Below, one piece after another: positions 13,439 to 25,080 of a DNA stretch of 64,000 bases (within the stretch, counting starts at the first letter, position 1; the number at the start of each line of letters is the position of its first letter). This DNA is from Cyprinodon diabolis (taxonomy: Eukaryota; Chordata; Actinopteri; Cyprinodontiformes; Cyprinodontidae): positions 21,394,001 to 21,458,000 of the forward strand of contig CM060070.1 of assembly GCA_030533445.1 (NCBI GenBank). Reading direction: 5' to 3'. The position numbers were made by a program, and so were the translations under genes. The notes below the pieces were generated by a model. That model was not told where the DNA came from, made no database searches, and saw nothing but the letters and a program-made list of their open reading frames with translations.

Positions 13439-14585
13439 ACTAAGATATTTATAGTGCATAACACTACTTCAACTCAGGTTTAAATTACCACCCATCATGG
13501 GGCCATTAGGGTTTTTAAGATGGCATTCAAATAAATGGTTCATACAACATGAATGCTCCTGTGGGAAAAACGTAGCAATGAAGAAGAAATTATAGTAGAC
13601 AGCCATCTATTAAATATGACTGGGGGGAAGGCATCATGACACAAACTTAAAATATTGCATAGATAGTTATGACAGAACTGAATATATATAGTAGGAAAGA
13701 AAGAAAGAAAGAAAGAAAGAAATATAGAAAAAATATCCTATCATGTTTGTTTTTGGTGTTTATAAGAGTGGATTTGAACAGAGGTGTGCATGGGCACTAC
13801 ATCCCATTCTTTCACAGCCGTTCCCACGCACTTTGCCTTCTGTGACCCACATTTGTTTCCCATTCAGAGGATGAGAATAACACAAGTTCAGACCACTGTC
13901 GCGCCTACAATGCTGTGAAAATCCACTCCATACTTTCTCCTGACATCAGCTAGTCTGCAGTATTAGTGCTAGAGAGATAGAAATTTCAAAATCAGAACCA
14001 CCTTTAGGGCTTTTTTGCAACGCTGTGTCCTCTTTTAGGAGACAGATGGAATCTGATGCTTTTAAATGAGCAGAGGTTTGACTGTAAAAGCTCTGTGGAG
14101 AACTGTTGGCTATTTATCCTTACAAAGCAATAGGATGGAGGCAACAAAAGAGAATGAATCAACTAAATGTGGTTGAAATTCCTTGCATTAAGCTTTGTTG
14201 TGTCCCAGTTGTCTTTTAAGGACTTGCTTTAGGAAACAAAACAGACATTTTCACACAACTTAGCTACCAGCTCTAAGCCAGTCTTTTTGAACTTCGACAT
14301 AAAGCCCCACAGACCTATTCTGCAATCATTTCACATGTTTATGTTTGCGTTTGATTGCAGCATCATGCTTTGGTTAACTATTTAAGGCAACAAATCTGCA
14401 CATGTTGAAATACATATTTATGAGCCAATGTATTGTGCTGTAAGTATTATCCTGAGGCCCAGATTCAAATCTCATTAGGATTTAGCCATGTTGCTTCTGA
14501 ACATGTCTTTAAGACATCACAGAGTAAAATGCAGATTTTTGACCTCAGAGGTCAACAAAAGTGCTTGGAAGTTGAAGAGTCTAGA
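13439..14585. other. Spacer with a short (GAAA)n tract
   Basis: It holds a (GAAA)n microsatellite at about 13694-13722. Otherwise no gene or repeat end is recognised. Confidence 0.5.
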
Positions 14586-14587
14586 GC

Positions 14588-14786
14588 AGGCCTATTCAAA
14601 GTCTGCCCTCGAGGGCAGCTGCCCCGTTTTAGAGGTTTCTCTGCCTCAGCTCAGAAGATTTCCAATGAAAACTTATTGACAGACTTTTGCTCAACTGCAA
14701 TCATCAGAATTATCTGTGCTGTAGCAGGAAAACCTCTAAACCTGCAAGACCGCGGCTCTGGAAGGCCTACTTTGAGCAGGCCTTGA
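14588..14786. mobile_element. Foldback hAT-like MITE, imperfect
   Basis: The left end CAGGCCTATTCAAAGTCTGC and the inverted right end CAAGGCCTGCTCAAAGTAGG pair over most of their length. The arms continue inward through 'gttttagaggttt' on the left and 'aacctctaaacctgcaag' on the right. This resembles the foldback hAT-like element at 29299-29511. No convincing 8-bp target duplication is seen. The overlapping 117-codon frame at 14433-14786 is not considered a gene. Confidence 0.55.
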
Positions 14787-14790
14787 CTAA

Positions 14791-15313
14791 AGGGCTGGTT
14801 ATACCCACACAGCAGTGTGTCTCAGTAAGCTTGTTGGAGCTATTTTTGATTTATGCCCAAAGTTGAAGTGTGATTTGTGCTATATTATTCTACGCCACAA
14901 TGCAAGAGTGAACTAGCTATGGGTCCGGATCCAGCAGAGGCGGTGAGGAAGTGGGAGCGAGTTTGTGCAACAACAGAGGGACATGAGGGCGAAAAAGAGC
15001 GGGGATCCAGGTGGAAAAAGGGTCCAAGCATTCTGGCGCACCTCACTCTTCTAGCTAGTCCAACTTCACGAGTCATTTTCCGAAATGGCGGTCATACAAA
15101 CAAAACAAGCCGTTAAGGTACCACACAGGAAATATGCATAGTGTAGAGCAGATGTAGATTTGACCTATCAGAGGCCTCCTGTCTGCAGCACTGTCTGCAG
15201 TCACCTACAATTTGGGAGAGGTGCACCAGGGCGTCTGCGGAGGGGGCCGGGGCACATTTGCATTCACTGCGACACACATGCAGACGACCTGGTTTCTGCG
15301 TATAAATCAGCCT
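14791..15313. mobile_element. Harbinger-like MITE with TAA target duplication
   Basis: The left end AGGGCTGGTTATAC and the inverted right end AGGCTGATTTATAC are near-identical and match the teleost Harbinger terminal motif GGCTGATTTATAC as I know it. TAA flanks both sides (14788-14790 and 15314-15316), the 3-bp duplication expected of PIF/Harbinger. The interior is G+C-richer than its neighbours and has no transposase or Myb-like frame, so the element is non-autonomous. Confidence 0.7.
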
Positions 15314-15586
15314 TAAAGAGAAGCATGCACTAACAGGCAGGAAGAGCTGTGCATGGAAAGGTGACTGCAGCAGGTTGTTCTGTAGCTTAAAGGGGAATTT
15401 TGTTTTATTTACATCGGGCCCTTGATTTTACGTTATTACATCATGTTCTACTCACCCATATGAGTTTTGTGTCATTAGGAGCTGTTCTGAAGATGTTCTG
15501 TTAGGTTATATCCAAGTAACATCTTCCTATGGGCAAACGACTTGAAGGCACAAACTAAACTGTTCATAATTTATCGATTATGGTAC
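15314..15586. other. Spacer between two DNA transposons
   Basis: Nothing is recognised in this stretch. Confidence 0.5.
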
Positions 15587-15922
15587 GCCAGCATCAGGGG
15601 CGTTGCTAGGCAAAAAGCTTTACTGGGGCACTGGCCCCCTAGTGCATATGCCCCTCCTTCCATACATAAATAAAGACAAGCACACTGCCCAACCCTGATA
15701 CATTCCTACCAAAATTACCAGTTGAGATATTAATAAGTGTAAGAGCATATTTGTTTTAACAAACATGAACATTTTCAACATTGCAGCTTTAAAAAATAAG
15801 ACATCAACAACTTTGACAAATAAAAAGTTTCCTTATACACATTCTGAAATAATCATTAATTCCTAGGTTTCAGAGTTTTAGTTCGGGGGAATTTTTAACT
15901 CATCCTGAACTAAGTTTTTCTT

Positions 15923-16210
15923 TTATTTTTTGAGCATTAAAGTGTACCTCCTATTTTTCATTTTTGCAAAGCGGTCAATCACTAGACTGTGACTCAGCTT
16001 AGAAAGTTCTTCCTTTTCAACTGATAAAATAGCCAGATGATGGAGCCTGTCTTGTCCCATTGTGCACCTCACCCAAGTGCGGAGCCTTCTCAACACACTG
16101 AATGAGCTTTCACAACTCCAGCTGTAGACTGGGATTGTGAGGGAGATCTGGATGACCTGCGTTAGTGTTGGGAACATGGTGTTATCAAGCAAGTTGAAAA
16201 CACACTGCAT
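15923..16210 (-). pseudogene. hAT transposase C-terminal dimerisation domain (remnant)
   Basis: This 95-codon frame reads through the hAT C-terminal motif: an IPVYSWSCESSFSVLRRL segment (family pattern: small residue, x, E, x, S/F, F, S, x, L), then LRTWVRCTMGQDRLHHLAIL and a Glu-rich end. In hAT transposases this domain drives dimerisation and contributes the last acidic catalytic-region residue. Here it lacks everything upstream: the RNase H-like core and the insertion domain are deleted. It overlaps the end of the zinc-finger remnant in a different frame, which marks the deletion junction at roughly 16190-16240. It is not expected to be functional by itself. The TTF/ZMYM1-like hAT lineage is inferred from the N-terminal piece. 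Confidence 0.75.
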
Positions 16211-16505
16211 ATCCTTGATGAAAGGCTTTCCTTTTCAACCAGGAAAAGCTTTCAAACCATTTTGAATTAAATGAACGTTTTTTTACTCCAAATTTGTCCT
16301 GGGGATAGTGGGACAACTTCACTTGTTTTGGACCTTCATGCTTTCCCCCTAAGTCACTAATGTCCCCTTCTTGTTTGTGGAAGCTGGTTGTTGCTCCCTC
16401 ATCACCTTCATCGTCCTGTCTCTCACCTGTCTCTTGCCTGTCAGTCTCGCCTCCTCCTCCCTTTCCTACTCCAGCACCTTCATTCTCATTCTCTACAGCA
16501 AACAT
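16185..16505 (-). pseudogene. hAT transposase N-terminal TTF-type zinc-finger remnant
   Basis: This 106-codon frame has an acidic, Gly/Glu-rich start and then PQDKFGVKKRSFNSKWFESF with SWL. That matches the opening of the TTF-type zinc-finger domain in TTF/ZMYM1-like hAT transposases (pattern K-F-G-x-x-x-R-S-F-x-x-x-W-F). The Cys residues that should follow are missing because the frame runs straight into the deletion junction. The domain binds the element's ends in intact relatives. With the 95-codon C-terminal remnant it shows which parts survived the internal deletion. Confidence 0.65.
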
Positions 16506-17092
16506 TAAAAAACGTAAATCTATAATTATCTAAATATCTATCATATTGCTTATAACGTCCCTAATGTAACTGCTTAGCTTAAATCACTAATTCATCACGG
16601 GACCTTACCTCCCTCTCTCTCATTGAATTTTACTGCTTCCCTGTCTCTGCTTTGTGTGAGGAATTTCCTGATATCCATCTACAAACCAATGCAGTCATTT
16701 TCAGTTATTATCCTATAAATAAATCATGTGGTTTCACTGGGAAAATAATAAAATTGACAGGTAAGAAACGTTACCAGAACAAAAAATGCGTCGCGGCCGC
16801 ACAGTGTCCCATCCAAAACAGTTGAGAGCAGCGTGTTAGTTTACCTGCAGTTCATGCAGTGACATGCGCTGACGTGGGGGCGCTATTACATCCTCAATTG
16901 GGAGTAAACAACACACTTGCTGCGCATTTGAGTAGAAATATACGTCTCCTCCCGTTGGAATTCTCTAAACTGATGCATTAAAAAAATTTAATACTGTTGC
17001 AAATATTCATGAGATTTATACTGGGGCACAGCTCATTTATACTGGGGCACGTGCCCCACTAAATGGGGTCTGGCGACGCCGATGGCCAGAAT

Positions 17093-18297
17093 TCATAACA
17101 TGTATGCGAATCACTGTCCCCCAGACATCCGCGGTTATATTTTTTATATTTATATCTTTTAAAAAACAAAGCGGCATGTGTATGACACCATCCATGTTTT
17201 TTCCTCCTACCAGTTTTCTATGATAAAGCTTTTTGTCACTTTGGTTCATACATCAGTATTTGTGTGAAGGTCAATCTGACTGTGCAATGTAAATTCTAAC
17301 CTGACAGCAGATACAGTGAGGAACTCCATCAGTCTTGTCAGCAGAAATGTCACTATTCTACTCAAACTGCTAGCAAATTCGCTAATATTAATTACATGAA
17401 TTTAACATTTGTGACAGTGATAAATTCCTGAGCAGCATTACTTCAGACAATGTGGATCTGCTTCGACATAAAGATGAGGGTTTATATTCAATGGGGTAGA
17501 CTAAAAAGAACAGATAATGTTCAGTGCAGATTACATTTCGTCAGACAGATTGTACTTTGGTTTTAAAAGCATCAACACAAGACTTGGTCAGACCTTTCCT
17601 AAATTAAACTGCATGGGGAGAAGTGTTTGGAGAAAGTACTTTATTCTTAAGTCAGATTCCTGTTTCGAAAGGCACACATTGGCCGAACACTGAGATCTAG
17701 ACTCCAGTGAGAGTGAGCAGGATGACAGGGATGGATAACGTTATTCTTGATAACTGGACAAACGTTCTCCCTCCCATTTATTGCCTCAGTCTTTTGAGAC
17801 AAATTGAGACTGTATTGTCTTTTGAAGACTGTGGAAATTGCAGTTTATGCTCAAGGGGAACAGGTTATTTTATATTGATAAATTATAGTTATTTAATGTG
17901 AATATTAATGATGTGTTTCTTTTGTTCCAACATGTGATGTCTCTCATCAGAGATATTAATGCCCCATCTCAGTCTAATTCTCTTTTAAAGTGTTCTACCC
18001 AGAGCATCAAATCTTTATGCCTGAGCATTATGTGATAATATGATGATCCACCACAGCAGGAAGCGGTATTAACAGACTTTAAGCGGCTGCACGTTGCAGC
18101 GAGGGCCTGCTCTTCGCGTCACTGATGGGAAATTCACGTGGCAGGTAGACTGATGGCAGTCCCGATATGCCAGGAGTTAATGAGACTGCTAGGAAGTCAG
18201 TCCTCTACGAGCAGATTACATAGGCGGAAGCCCAAGTAATAGCGACTATAACAGCATAATCAAGGGTCTAACAGATAAAACACATTTTGCTGCAGAA
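17093..18297. other. Spacer; possible conserved non-coding block at 18060-18260
   Basis: No gene or element ends are recognised. Positions 18060-18260 are less AT-rich and have no repeat look; they could be conserved non-coding DNA, but only alignment could show it. Confidence 0.45.
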
Positions 18298-18345
18298 TAG
18301 ACTAGACTAGAAGAGAATAGAATAGAATAGAAAAATTTTTTTATT
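18298..18345. repeat. (AGAAT)n short tandem tract
   Basis: Degenerate 'agaata' units precede an A/T run and resemble the tail of a dispersed retroelement copy. The parent element is not clear. Confidence 0.6.
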
Positions 18346-18939
18346 CTTACTCAGTGAGGAAATTAAGGGCTGACAGTGGGAAAAACTGGACCTCTAGGTT
18401 ACAGTCTGCAAAGACTGTTTAATCAAACCCCTACAGATCCATGCTATCACCCCTTTATCTCTCAAGTAGCCAAATCAATCAGTCATAAGTTGTCATCAAC
18501 AAACGCCTTTCTGATCAGTCTGCTTTTCCCCTCAAACCAACCAGAAAATTACAACTGACTTCCTTCAGTCACTGTTTCAAGATTTTTGTTTGCTTTTTAC
18601 AAAAGTGTTGAAATTCACTGGTTCTGTACGTGGGTCAAAAAAGCTAAAAACCAACATGGCATCTACAGATAAAGAAAATAGAAAATAATCCAATAATTTA
18701 AAGGTTAAGCTTTACAGCAGAGAAAAGAAATATTAGAGAGAAAACTACTGTACCATTATTAATAATATGTATGTATATATATATTTTATATACATAGGTT
18801 AACTGATCATTAAAAAATTTACAACACTAAAAAAAGAATAAATACTCTCCATAATAAATTAAATCACTATATCAAAAAAATATTTTCTGTATGGTTACCA
18901 AAATGGCATGCTTAGATCAAGTTAAATTTATTGTACAAC

Positions 18940-19275
18940 CTTCATAATTCTTGAGAAAAACAACAACCAAACATTTAGAGCTGAAACTGGTCTAGAAAAT
19001 ATGCAAATATCCAGCTTGTTGAGAGCAGTGATAGTTATAAAGTCTAACAGATGCTGGGAGGAAGGATCTCCTGAAATACTACTTTGTGTATCTTGGATGC
19101 AGCAGTGAGCTCTCCAGTTCTGCAACAGCTTTTTGCAAGGGGTGAAAAACACTGTCAAAGAGTGATTAATTTTCTGCAGCTTTTCTCTACTTCCTACCAA
19201 CTGTACTGGCTTGAGCGAGCATCCTAGTTCTACTATGGCCTTTTTGATGAGTTTGTCTAAGCACTTCCTCTCCAC
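18940..19275 (-). pseudogene. Non-LTR retrotransposon ORF2 C-terminal tail (decayed)
   Basis: The minus-strand frame of 115 codons starts ERKCLDKLIKKA..LGCSL..VQLVGSREKLQKI. This follows the end of ORF2 in fish LINEs, where a basic Leu-rich helix and 'LGC' precede the last segment. Further along, a neighbouring frame gives an RRSFLPASVRLYN-type motif interrupted by a stop codon, the usual terminal motif of these proteins. So the end of ORF2 is present but has at least one stop and a frame change. No reverse transcriptase or endonuclease domain is in the window beside it, so this is a 5'-truncated copy, as is usual for LINEs. Clade (L2, CR1 or Rex-like) is not resolved. Confidence 0.7.
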
Positions 19276-19299
19276 ATAAAGCTCTTTGCAGAACTAACC

Positions 19300-19387
19300 A
19301 TAGTCCTAAAACTTTTCCACATTTTGTTGCATTACAAACACAAACTTTTCTTATTATTTAGATTCATTCTTTAACAAAACAGAATAC
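19300..19387 (-). repeat. Fragment resembling a Tc1-type terminal region
   Basis: The words 'cttttccacattttgttgca' and 'ttacaaacacaaactt' resemble the subterminal region of a common fish Tc1-like element. The fragment is short and without its partner end. A related scrap, 'cttgcaaaagtatttgtact', is at about 21462-21515. Confidence 0.4.
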
Positions 19388-19500
19388 TGAATTCAATTCA
19401 GTTCAGTTTATCTACATGGTGCCAATTTACAACATGGCCATCTCAAGCCACTTTATAGAGATAACCTTTAAGCTATTGTTGGAAGCCTAATGAGTTTAAT
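19388..19500 (-). repeat. TTGAA-tailed teleost repeat, 3' fragment, inverted
   Basis: The reverse complement gives 'cttgagatggcc', 'gtaaattggcaccatgtaga' and 'taaactgaactgaattgaat', the 3' end of the family seen at 110-600 and 49230-49520. Only about 100 bp remain. Confidence 0.7.
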
Positions 19501-19792
19501 TAAATACACAGTACAGTAAGTCTAGAGAAAATGTATAAATAAAAAGAATCACAAGCTTTAATTAGCACAGCAGAGTTTTATGTTAGGGTTAAAAGAAGAA
19601 AGCCTAAAAAGGTCCGAAGTTATCTTGGGGACATGTGAACAAACGTTCTCTGGTCAGATAAAGCTGAACATTAAGGCCCTCCTAGAAAACTAACACTAGA
19701 CCTAAACCGTAACTGGTATTGTTGCTGCTTAGAAGAGATAGACACAGCAATAGGTTGGGTGGAATAAAGCCAAGCTAAAAACATATACATGC

Positions 19793-20568
19793 TGTTGGGA
19801 TCTGGAGGTCTGTACACTTTCTCCACCAGAGGGAGTACGAGATCTCCTGGAGCCGGAGCTGATTGCACCACCTGTCGCTCATCTGCTCATCAGGAGATCC
19901 GTATTTAAGGAGGCGGAGGACTTCTCTCCAGTGCTAGAGTGTTTGCCAGTAACGGTTAGCAAGCCTGAGCCTACCAGCCTGTCTGAACCTCTGACTCCCT
20001 GAGAATCTGAACCTGATCTGTTTTCTCCTCTCTGCTTCCTAGATTGGACCTGCCTGAAACCTGAAACCCTGAAGAGTTTCTCTGCCGGTGATCTGCCTGT
20101 CCGTTCTCAGAAGAACTCTGGAGAACAATTCCTGTCAAAGATCTGCCTGCCCGCTCTCAGAAGATACTGGAAGGAAACTCTAATCTTTGATCTGCCTGCA
20201 CTTAATTTAAGCTCTGCCTCCGCCTAGCCCTCAGCCTGCCGACAGCCTCTGGACCCTCAAGGTTCCCCCCCTCAGCTGCTCTACTTAACTCCAGAACAGG
20301 TACTGCCCTGCACACTCTCATCCTGCAAAATACCTGGACCTCCACTGACTCCTCTGTCCCCCTCTGCAGTGAACCCACTCGTGACCAGTCCATTCTCTTC
20401 CTGGATCTGATTAATCTGTGTGCCTTTCAGAACCCACTCGTAACCAGACGAGTTCCCCACTGGATCTGATCATTCAATGTGTACATTCTTCTTAAATAAA
20501 CCTTTGAACTTTTCTCCTGCCTCTGAGTGTTCTGCATGTGGGTTAGACACGTTAAACCAAACATGACA
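19793..20568 (+). mobile_element. Solo LTR, family B, copy 1 (776 bp, TSD CATGC)
   Basis: The element begins TGTTGGGATCTGG and ends AACATGACA, with CATGC immediately on both sides (19788-19792 and 20569-20573), a perfect 5-bp target duplication. It has a TATA-like GTATTTAAGG about 110 bp in and AATAAA near 20496, about 70 bp before the end, an arrangement fitting U3-R-U5 of an LTR. Two further copies (40582-41218 and 52679-53525, inverted) share both ends and the order of these signals. No internal retroelement sequence adjoins it, so it is most simply a solo LTR left by recombination between the two LTRs of a full element. The retroelement family is unassigned. Short frames inside are not genes. 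Confidence 0.85.
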
Positions 20569-20573
20569 CATGC

Positions 20574-21461
20574 CTTTTCAAATGATTTTTTAATTTATGT
20601 TAATTATTCCAGAAATGAATAACTTAGATAAATCTATAAACTGACATTTTTAAATGAAATCACTCCATTTTTTACAGTGGGTTATTTTTTTTTAATAATG
20701 TATAAATACAACTATGCAAACATTTAAAACTTGTTCTTTAGAAATGCTAATGATTGCTAAGAATCACAGTAACACATGGAGCTCTTTTATGTGACGTCTT
20801 CTTTCTAAAAAAAATTTAACATCTTAGGAATTTCTGACCTATTAAAGAAAAATTTCTGGAAATATTAACATAAGAAGTTATATCTGTTGCTGCCAGGCCA
20901 TCCCGTCGCTATCCAATACTTAATCCACTGTAAGAGCTGATCATTTCACACACTGGTGTGAGATACAGATAACCTCTGCAAGGTTGAGAAGTAGAAGCTG
21001 TGTGGAGAGAGGGTCTGATCTCTTAGAAGTATAGAACGGAGTATGATGCTTTTTAGACACTTTAAAATCCACAATCAAAGTCCTTTTAACTTTTTGTGTG
21101 TTTTATTTTTTATCCTGATATAATTTGGGGGTCAGGAAAGGGCAAGCAGGAGCATATACCGCCACTATACCCCACAATGATTTATTTCTACATTTTATTG
21201 TTGCTGTTGCTATAGTGTGATAGTGTTCTTATAACAACCCAAACAAGGTTTCGAGAACAATAAAGGACAAGCTACTCTTGGATATTTTAAGATCCCACAA
21301 ACAAATAAGTGTTGATTTTTTTCTTTGCAGTTGCTGTGAAATATGTTATTTCCCCAAAAATCAATACTGAACAGGTTTTTAGCCCTAAAGACTTACTTTT
21401 AAATTCTGGCTCTTAACTCAAGTGGAACTTCATATATAGAATTTGTAATCAAATACAACAT
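20574..21461. other. AT-rich spacer, nothing recognised
   Basis: There is no open frame or repeat boundary that I can support. Confidence 0.5.
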
Positions 21462-21507
21462 CTTGCAAAAGTATTTGTACTGTTTGAACTTTATCACACA
21501 AACTATA

Positions 21508-21835
21508 TGGTAATTGGCATGTACATATATAGCTCCTTTATTCAAGCCAGGAGACTTGACCAAAGCGCTTTACACTACATTAATTCACCCATTCACGCAC
21601 ACACTCATGGTGGCAAGCTACATTGTAGCCACAGCTGCCCTGGGGCTCACTGACAGAAGCAGGGCTGCCGTACACTGGCGCCACCGGGCCCTCTGACCAC
21701 CATCAGTAGACAATGCAGGTGAAGTGTCTTGCCCAAGGACACAACGACAATGAAAGTCAGAGTCGGGGCTTGAACCGTTAATCCTTCGATTTCAGGACAA
21801 ACTCCTACATCCAACGCCACTGTCGCCCTTGGATT
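21508..21835 (-). repeat. LINE-like tail repeat, longer inverted copy
   Basis: The left part is the inverted copy of the repeat at 895-1013 ('ttgaccaaagcgctttacac', 'ttcacccattcacgcacaca'). It extends through 'gtgaagtgtcttgcccaagg' and 'cggggcttgaaccg' to 'aacgccactgtcgcc'. This whole string is a well-known dispersed fish sequence. A decayed piece of the same region is at 58085-58200. The 60-codon frame inside it is not a gene. Confidence 0.8.
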
Positions 21836-22454
21836 TTAAGTGGCTGACCATGGAAAGGAAGGACAATGACGCACAGATAGAGAGAAAAAGGAAAAAGTTA
21901 CAAACATAATTTGAAAAACTTTTCACATTTTTGGTTTTTACAGCCCGTGGTTTTTTGGGGTATGAAAATTGTTTATTTTTGTTCTAGCTCAAATATAAGC
22001 ACTACTATGTTTTCTATGTTTCTAGGTTTAGAGTTTTAAACAGCAATGCCACAGTGACATTCTGCTATTTACCTTGTGCAGTTTTATTTATCTTCTCTTT
22101 CAAACAAATCTGTGTGAAAATCCCAGCTGGAGCAGAGAAAACACACATATTATTGTGGTCTGACCTCAATGATAAAGGCTTCCGGGAGAAAAACCTGACA
22201 TCATCTGGGTCCTCTTTTATTTAACATCAGTGACAACATCACATGCTCACTAGAAACTTGTGCTAGCCATATTCCCAGAACTTACTAAAGATATGAACCA
22301 AAAATCCACAGATGACTTCTTATTCAAACAATAAACAATTACATGTATGATATCCTTTCATTTAAAAAAACATACTAATGGTTAATGCTTTGACATCTCT
22401 AAAATAAGCTTAGCAAGATGAACATTTTACAAACAAAAACAAACAAACAAATGT

Positions 22455-22519
<65 letters not shown>

Positions 22520-24140
22520 GGAAAATTAGGGGCCTTAAAAATAAGACATTTATATCTTTGGCATGGAATTTTATAGGAATACCTGTTGATTAATTACACA
22601 TTACACACATTTATAATACATGGCAGCAACTAAATGGTTTAAGGCATTTGTATGTGGTGAAGGTGACTGGCCACAGTTTAATTTTATAACCAGACTGAGG
22701 TAAAAATTAGATTAAAGCTTTTTTAATTGGAGCATAGTTGGTGTCACACAGGCTAATCAAAGTATTTCAGATCTTTTTTATCTACTGCATTGTATAAAAG
22801 ATTAGTAAGCGAAACCTCCTTTTGAGCAGTTATGTAAACCTAAAAAATCAAGAGTTACTTATAAGGAAAATAATCTAAGTCGGTCAGAAAATCAGACTAG
22901 CTGCAATTTTTGGAGTGGGTTGTCATTACTTATATCTTTAAGTTGTTGGTCATTTCTAAAGGTGAATGTTCAGCTAATGTTTTTGTTTTTGTTGTGGCTT
23001 TTGAGTTAGAAGCTCAGTGTTTTATTCATGTTGAATTTAACTGCCGCTAAAGAGATACTGTCAATCAAAATAGTATTGTATGTTTTTTACATTTACAATA
23101 AAGCCAACTGTACAGGTTGGAGGCTTAAAACTCAGACTGTAATGGTCCATAAAAGAAAAGGTTAGGTAAGAATGTAGATTACAAATATCTGCACTAAGAG
23201 ACATTAAGCTCAAAATAAAATTCTTAATTCTCAATTCTTAAGAAGTCTAAGATTTTTTGTTTTTTTCATTACCTTTCTAAGTTCCCCTTATTTTCACATA
23301 AGTGAAAAAAAACAAAAACAGTATTACAAGTTACAACAGCACAGAATTCAATGTTTGGAAAATATAAAAGCAAAACTTTAATGATTAGGTCAAAGTCTTG
23401 AAGTAAAAAAAAAATGCTGAATTTTGTTGCCTTAACATTTTAATTTCTGCCAAATTTCCTTTTCGTGGGATTTATACATATAAGCATCTCTCTGGTCTAC
23501 AGAAAATCTTTAGAAAAAGGAAAATGCTGTGAAAGGCAGCTGAGCAAACAAAAATGTCTTGTTCATTTTAGGAGAGATTAGGCAGATTAGTTTGAGATTA
23601 GGCTTGTTGGCTACAGCAGCAGGAGCCTATACAAAATAAATAAAAAATAAAAATAGAGAAGACTTTATTCAGTTGAAACCAGATATGTGTATATCTTGAA
23701 TAAAAAAAGACAACCCTTTTATTTATAGTGTCTCAGATTAAGACCTAATAATAAACTTTTGTTTTAGGTTGGAATAATGAAAATGAATTATTTTTGCAAT
23801 ATTCAAATTAGCAAAAAAAAATTTCAAATATCTTTATTACATCATTTAAGTTTACAAATTAACATAAACTAAATTTACATAAAGTTTTACAACTTTGGAA
23901 AACCTAGAAAAGTTTTAATTGTTTGGATAGATTTGATTAAACAGGAACAAACCAATAGATTCATTTCAAGGCACCACCTACGAAACACTGCTTCCTTAAG
24001 AACCGTGCAGGGAAAATAAAATCAGCAAAAATTGAGGGCCTCGGGAAACATGGCTTTGTTCTTGGATAAAACTTTCAGATATCTGATGCTGCTAAGTTTC
24101 TCTTTTCATTTAATGCAGGTACAGAGACCATATAAATGTC
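21836..24140. other. AT-rich spacer with a (TA)n tract
   Basis: A (TA)n microsatellite occupies 22459-22515. The rest has many A/T runs, no gene and no repeat end that I can define. Confidence 0.5.
22459..22515. repeat. (TA)n microsatellite
   Basis: An uninterrupted alternating TA tract, preceded by an (AAAC)n-like stretch. Confidence 0.95.
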
Positions 24141-24147
24141 CAACCTA

Positions 24148-24405
24148 TCATGGTGGGTCTACAAGAGGACCCTAATGCAGAGTATGTTTGAGGGCAAACA
24201 TTAGTCTTTCATGAAGAAAATATGATAAAACATATAAAACTCATGACCAAAAAACTGGACAGACTGACAGAGACACGAGGAACAAAAATCCCAGTGCATG
24301 AGATAGTGAACAGAACTGTACCAGAAGATTTCAGGAAATTATTTGAGAAAAACAGACAACTTATATACAGAGCAGACTAAGAAAAATGACAGAGTGTGGA
24401 GGCCC
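24148..24405 (-). repeat. Truncated LTR-like element, similar to family A
   Basis: The left side reads CATGGTGGGTCTACAAGAGG then 'accctaatgcagagta', whose reverse complement resembles the 'ctctgcatttgggtcc' 3' block of family A. The minus strand has a TATA-like TGTATATAAG near 24360. The 5' part is missing and no target duplication is seen. Membership of family A is a suggestion. Confidence 0.45.
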
Positions 24406-25080
24406 AACTCAACAGAAATTATTAAATTCTCAATAAATAACTGCATCGGAATACAATTAAATGCACAGTATTACTCCAAGCAAATAGATGCAAGCAGTAA
24501 ATAATTTTTACAATGGAACATGAATTTAAAAATCTCTTTAATCAGCTTCTTTATTTATTATACATTATATATACATTTATTTCTGTGAATGCTTTTTTGT
24601 TTTTGTCTGTTTCATTCTTCCTTTGGATTTTTTATTTTTTTTTACCCTTTTTGCGTTTTTCAGTTCTGCCTCCCCTTTTTTCCCCACTTCAATATGCATT
24701 TTAGCCTGATTATTCAAACGAGAGTGTGGTCTGAAGGGGATAACTTCTGCCAACTGGCTGATTTCCCATATTGATCAATGATACATTTATAGACACTTGC
24801 AAACTGGAAAAGGTATGGAGGTAAAAGTTATTGCTTTGGAACTAGTGAACTTCACTGACAGTTGTCATCACAAAGAATAGGTATGATGGAACATCTGAAA
24901 ACGTCACCCAAGAAATAGGTCAAGGCATGAACTGCTTTTTTTTTTTTTTATGGACAACGATCCTCAACTATCTGCAAAATCGTTACAAAATGGTCTAAAG
25001 AGGACAAACAAGTAATTGTTTTGGAGTGACCATATTGAGTTTATTCCCATATAACATGTTTAGCAGACTATCATCATAAT
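24406..25080. other. Spacer, nothing recognised
   Basis: AT-rich. The two hydrophobic frames near 24513-24774 come from T-rich sequence and show no family features. Confidence 0.5.

Larger units (their letters stand above)
15595..17084 (-). mobile_element. Internally deleted hAT transposon with 8-bp target duplication
   Basis: The ends are CAGGGGCGTTGCTAGG on the left and TCTGGCGACGCCGATG on the right, imperfect inverted repeats of hAT type. The flanks GCCAGCAT (15587-15594) and GCCAGAAT (17085-17092) match at 7 of 8 bases, the 8-bp duplication typical of hATs. Subterminal 'tactggggcac' motifs occur near both ends. The minus-strand coding remnants inside are a TTF-type zinc-finger start and an hAT C-terminal dimerisation domain placed almost end to end. 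The catalytic core is missing, so the copy cannot encode transposase and is a deletion derivative of about 1.5 kb. Confidence 0.85.

Noticed and set aside
14433..14786. 117-codon plus-strand frame
   Set aside because: More than half of it lies in a foldback hAT-like element and there is no domain.
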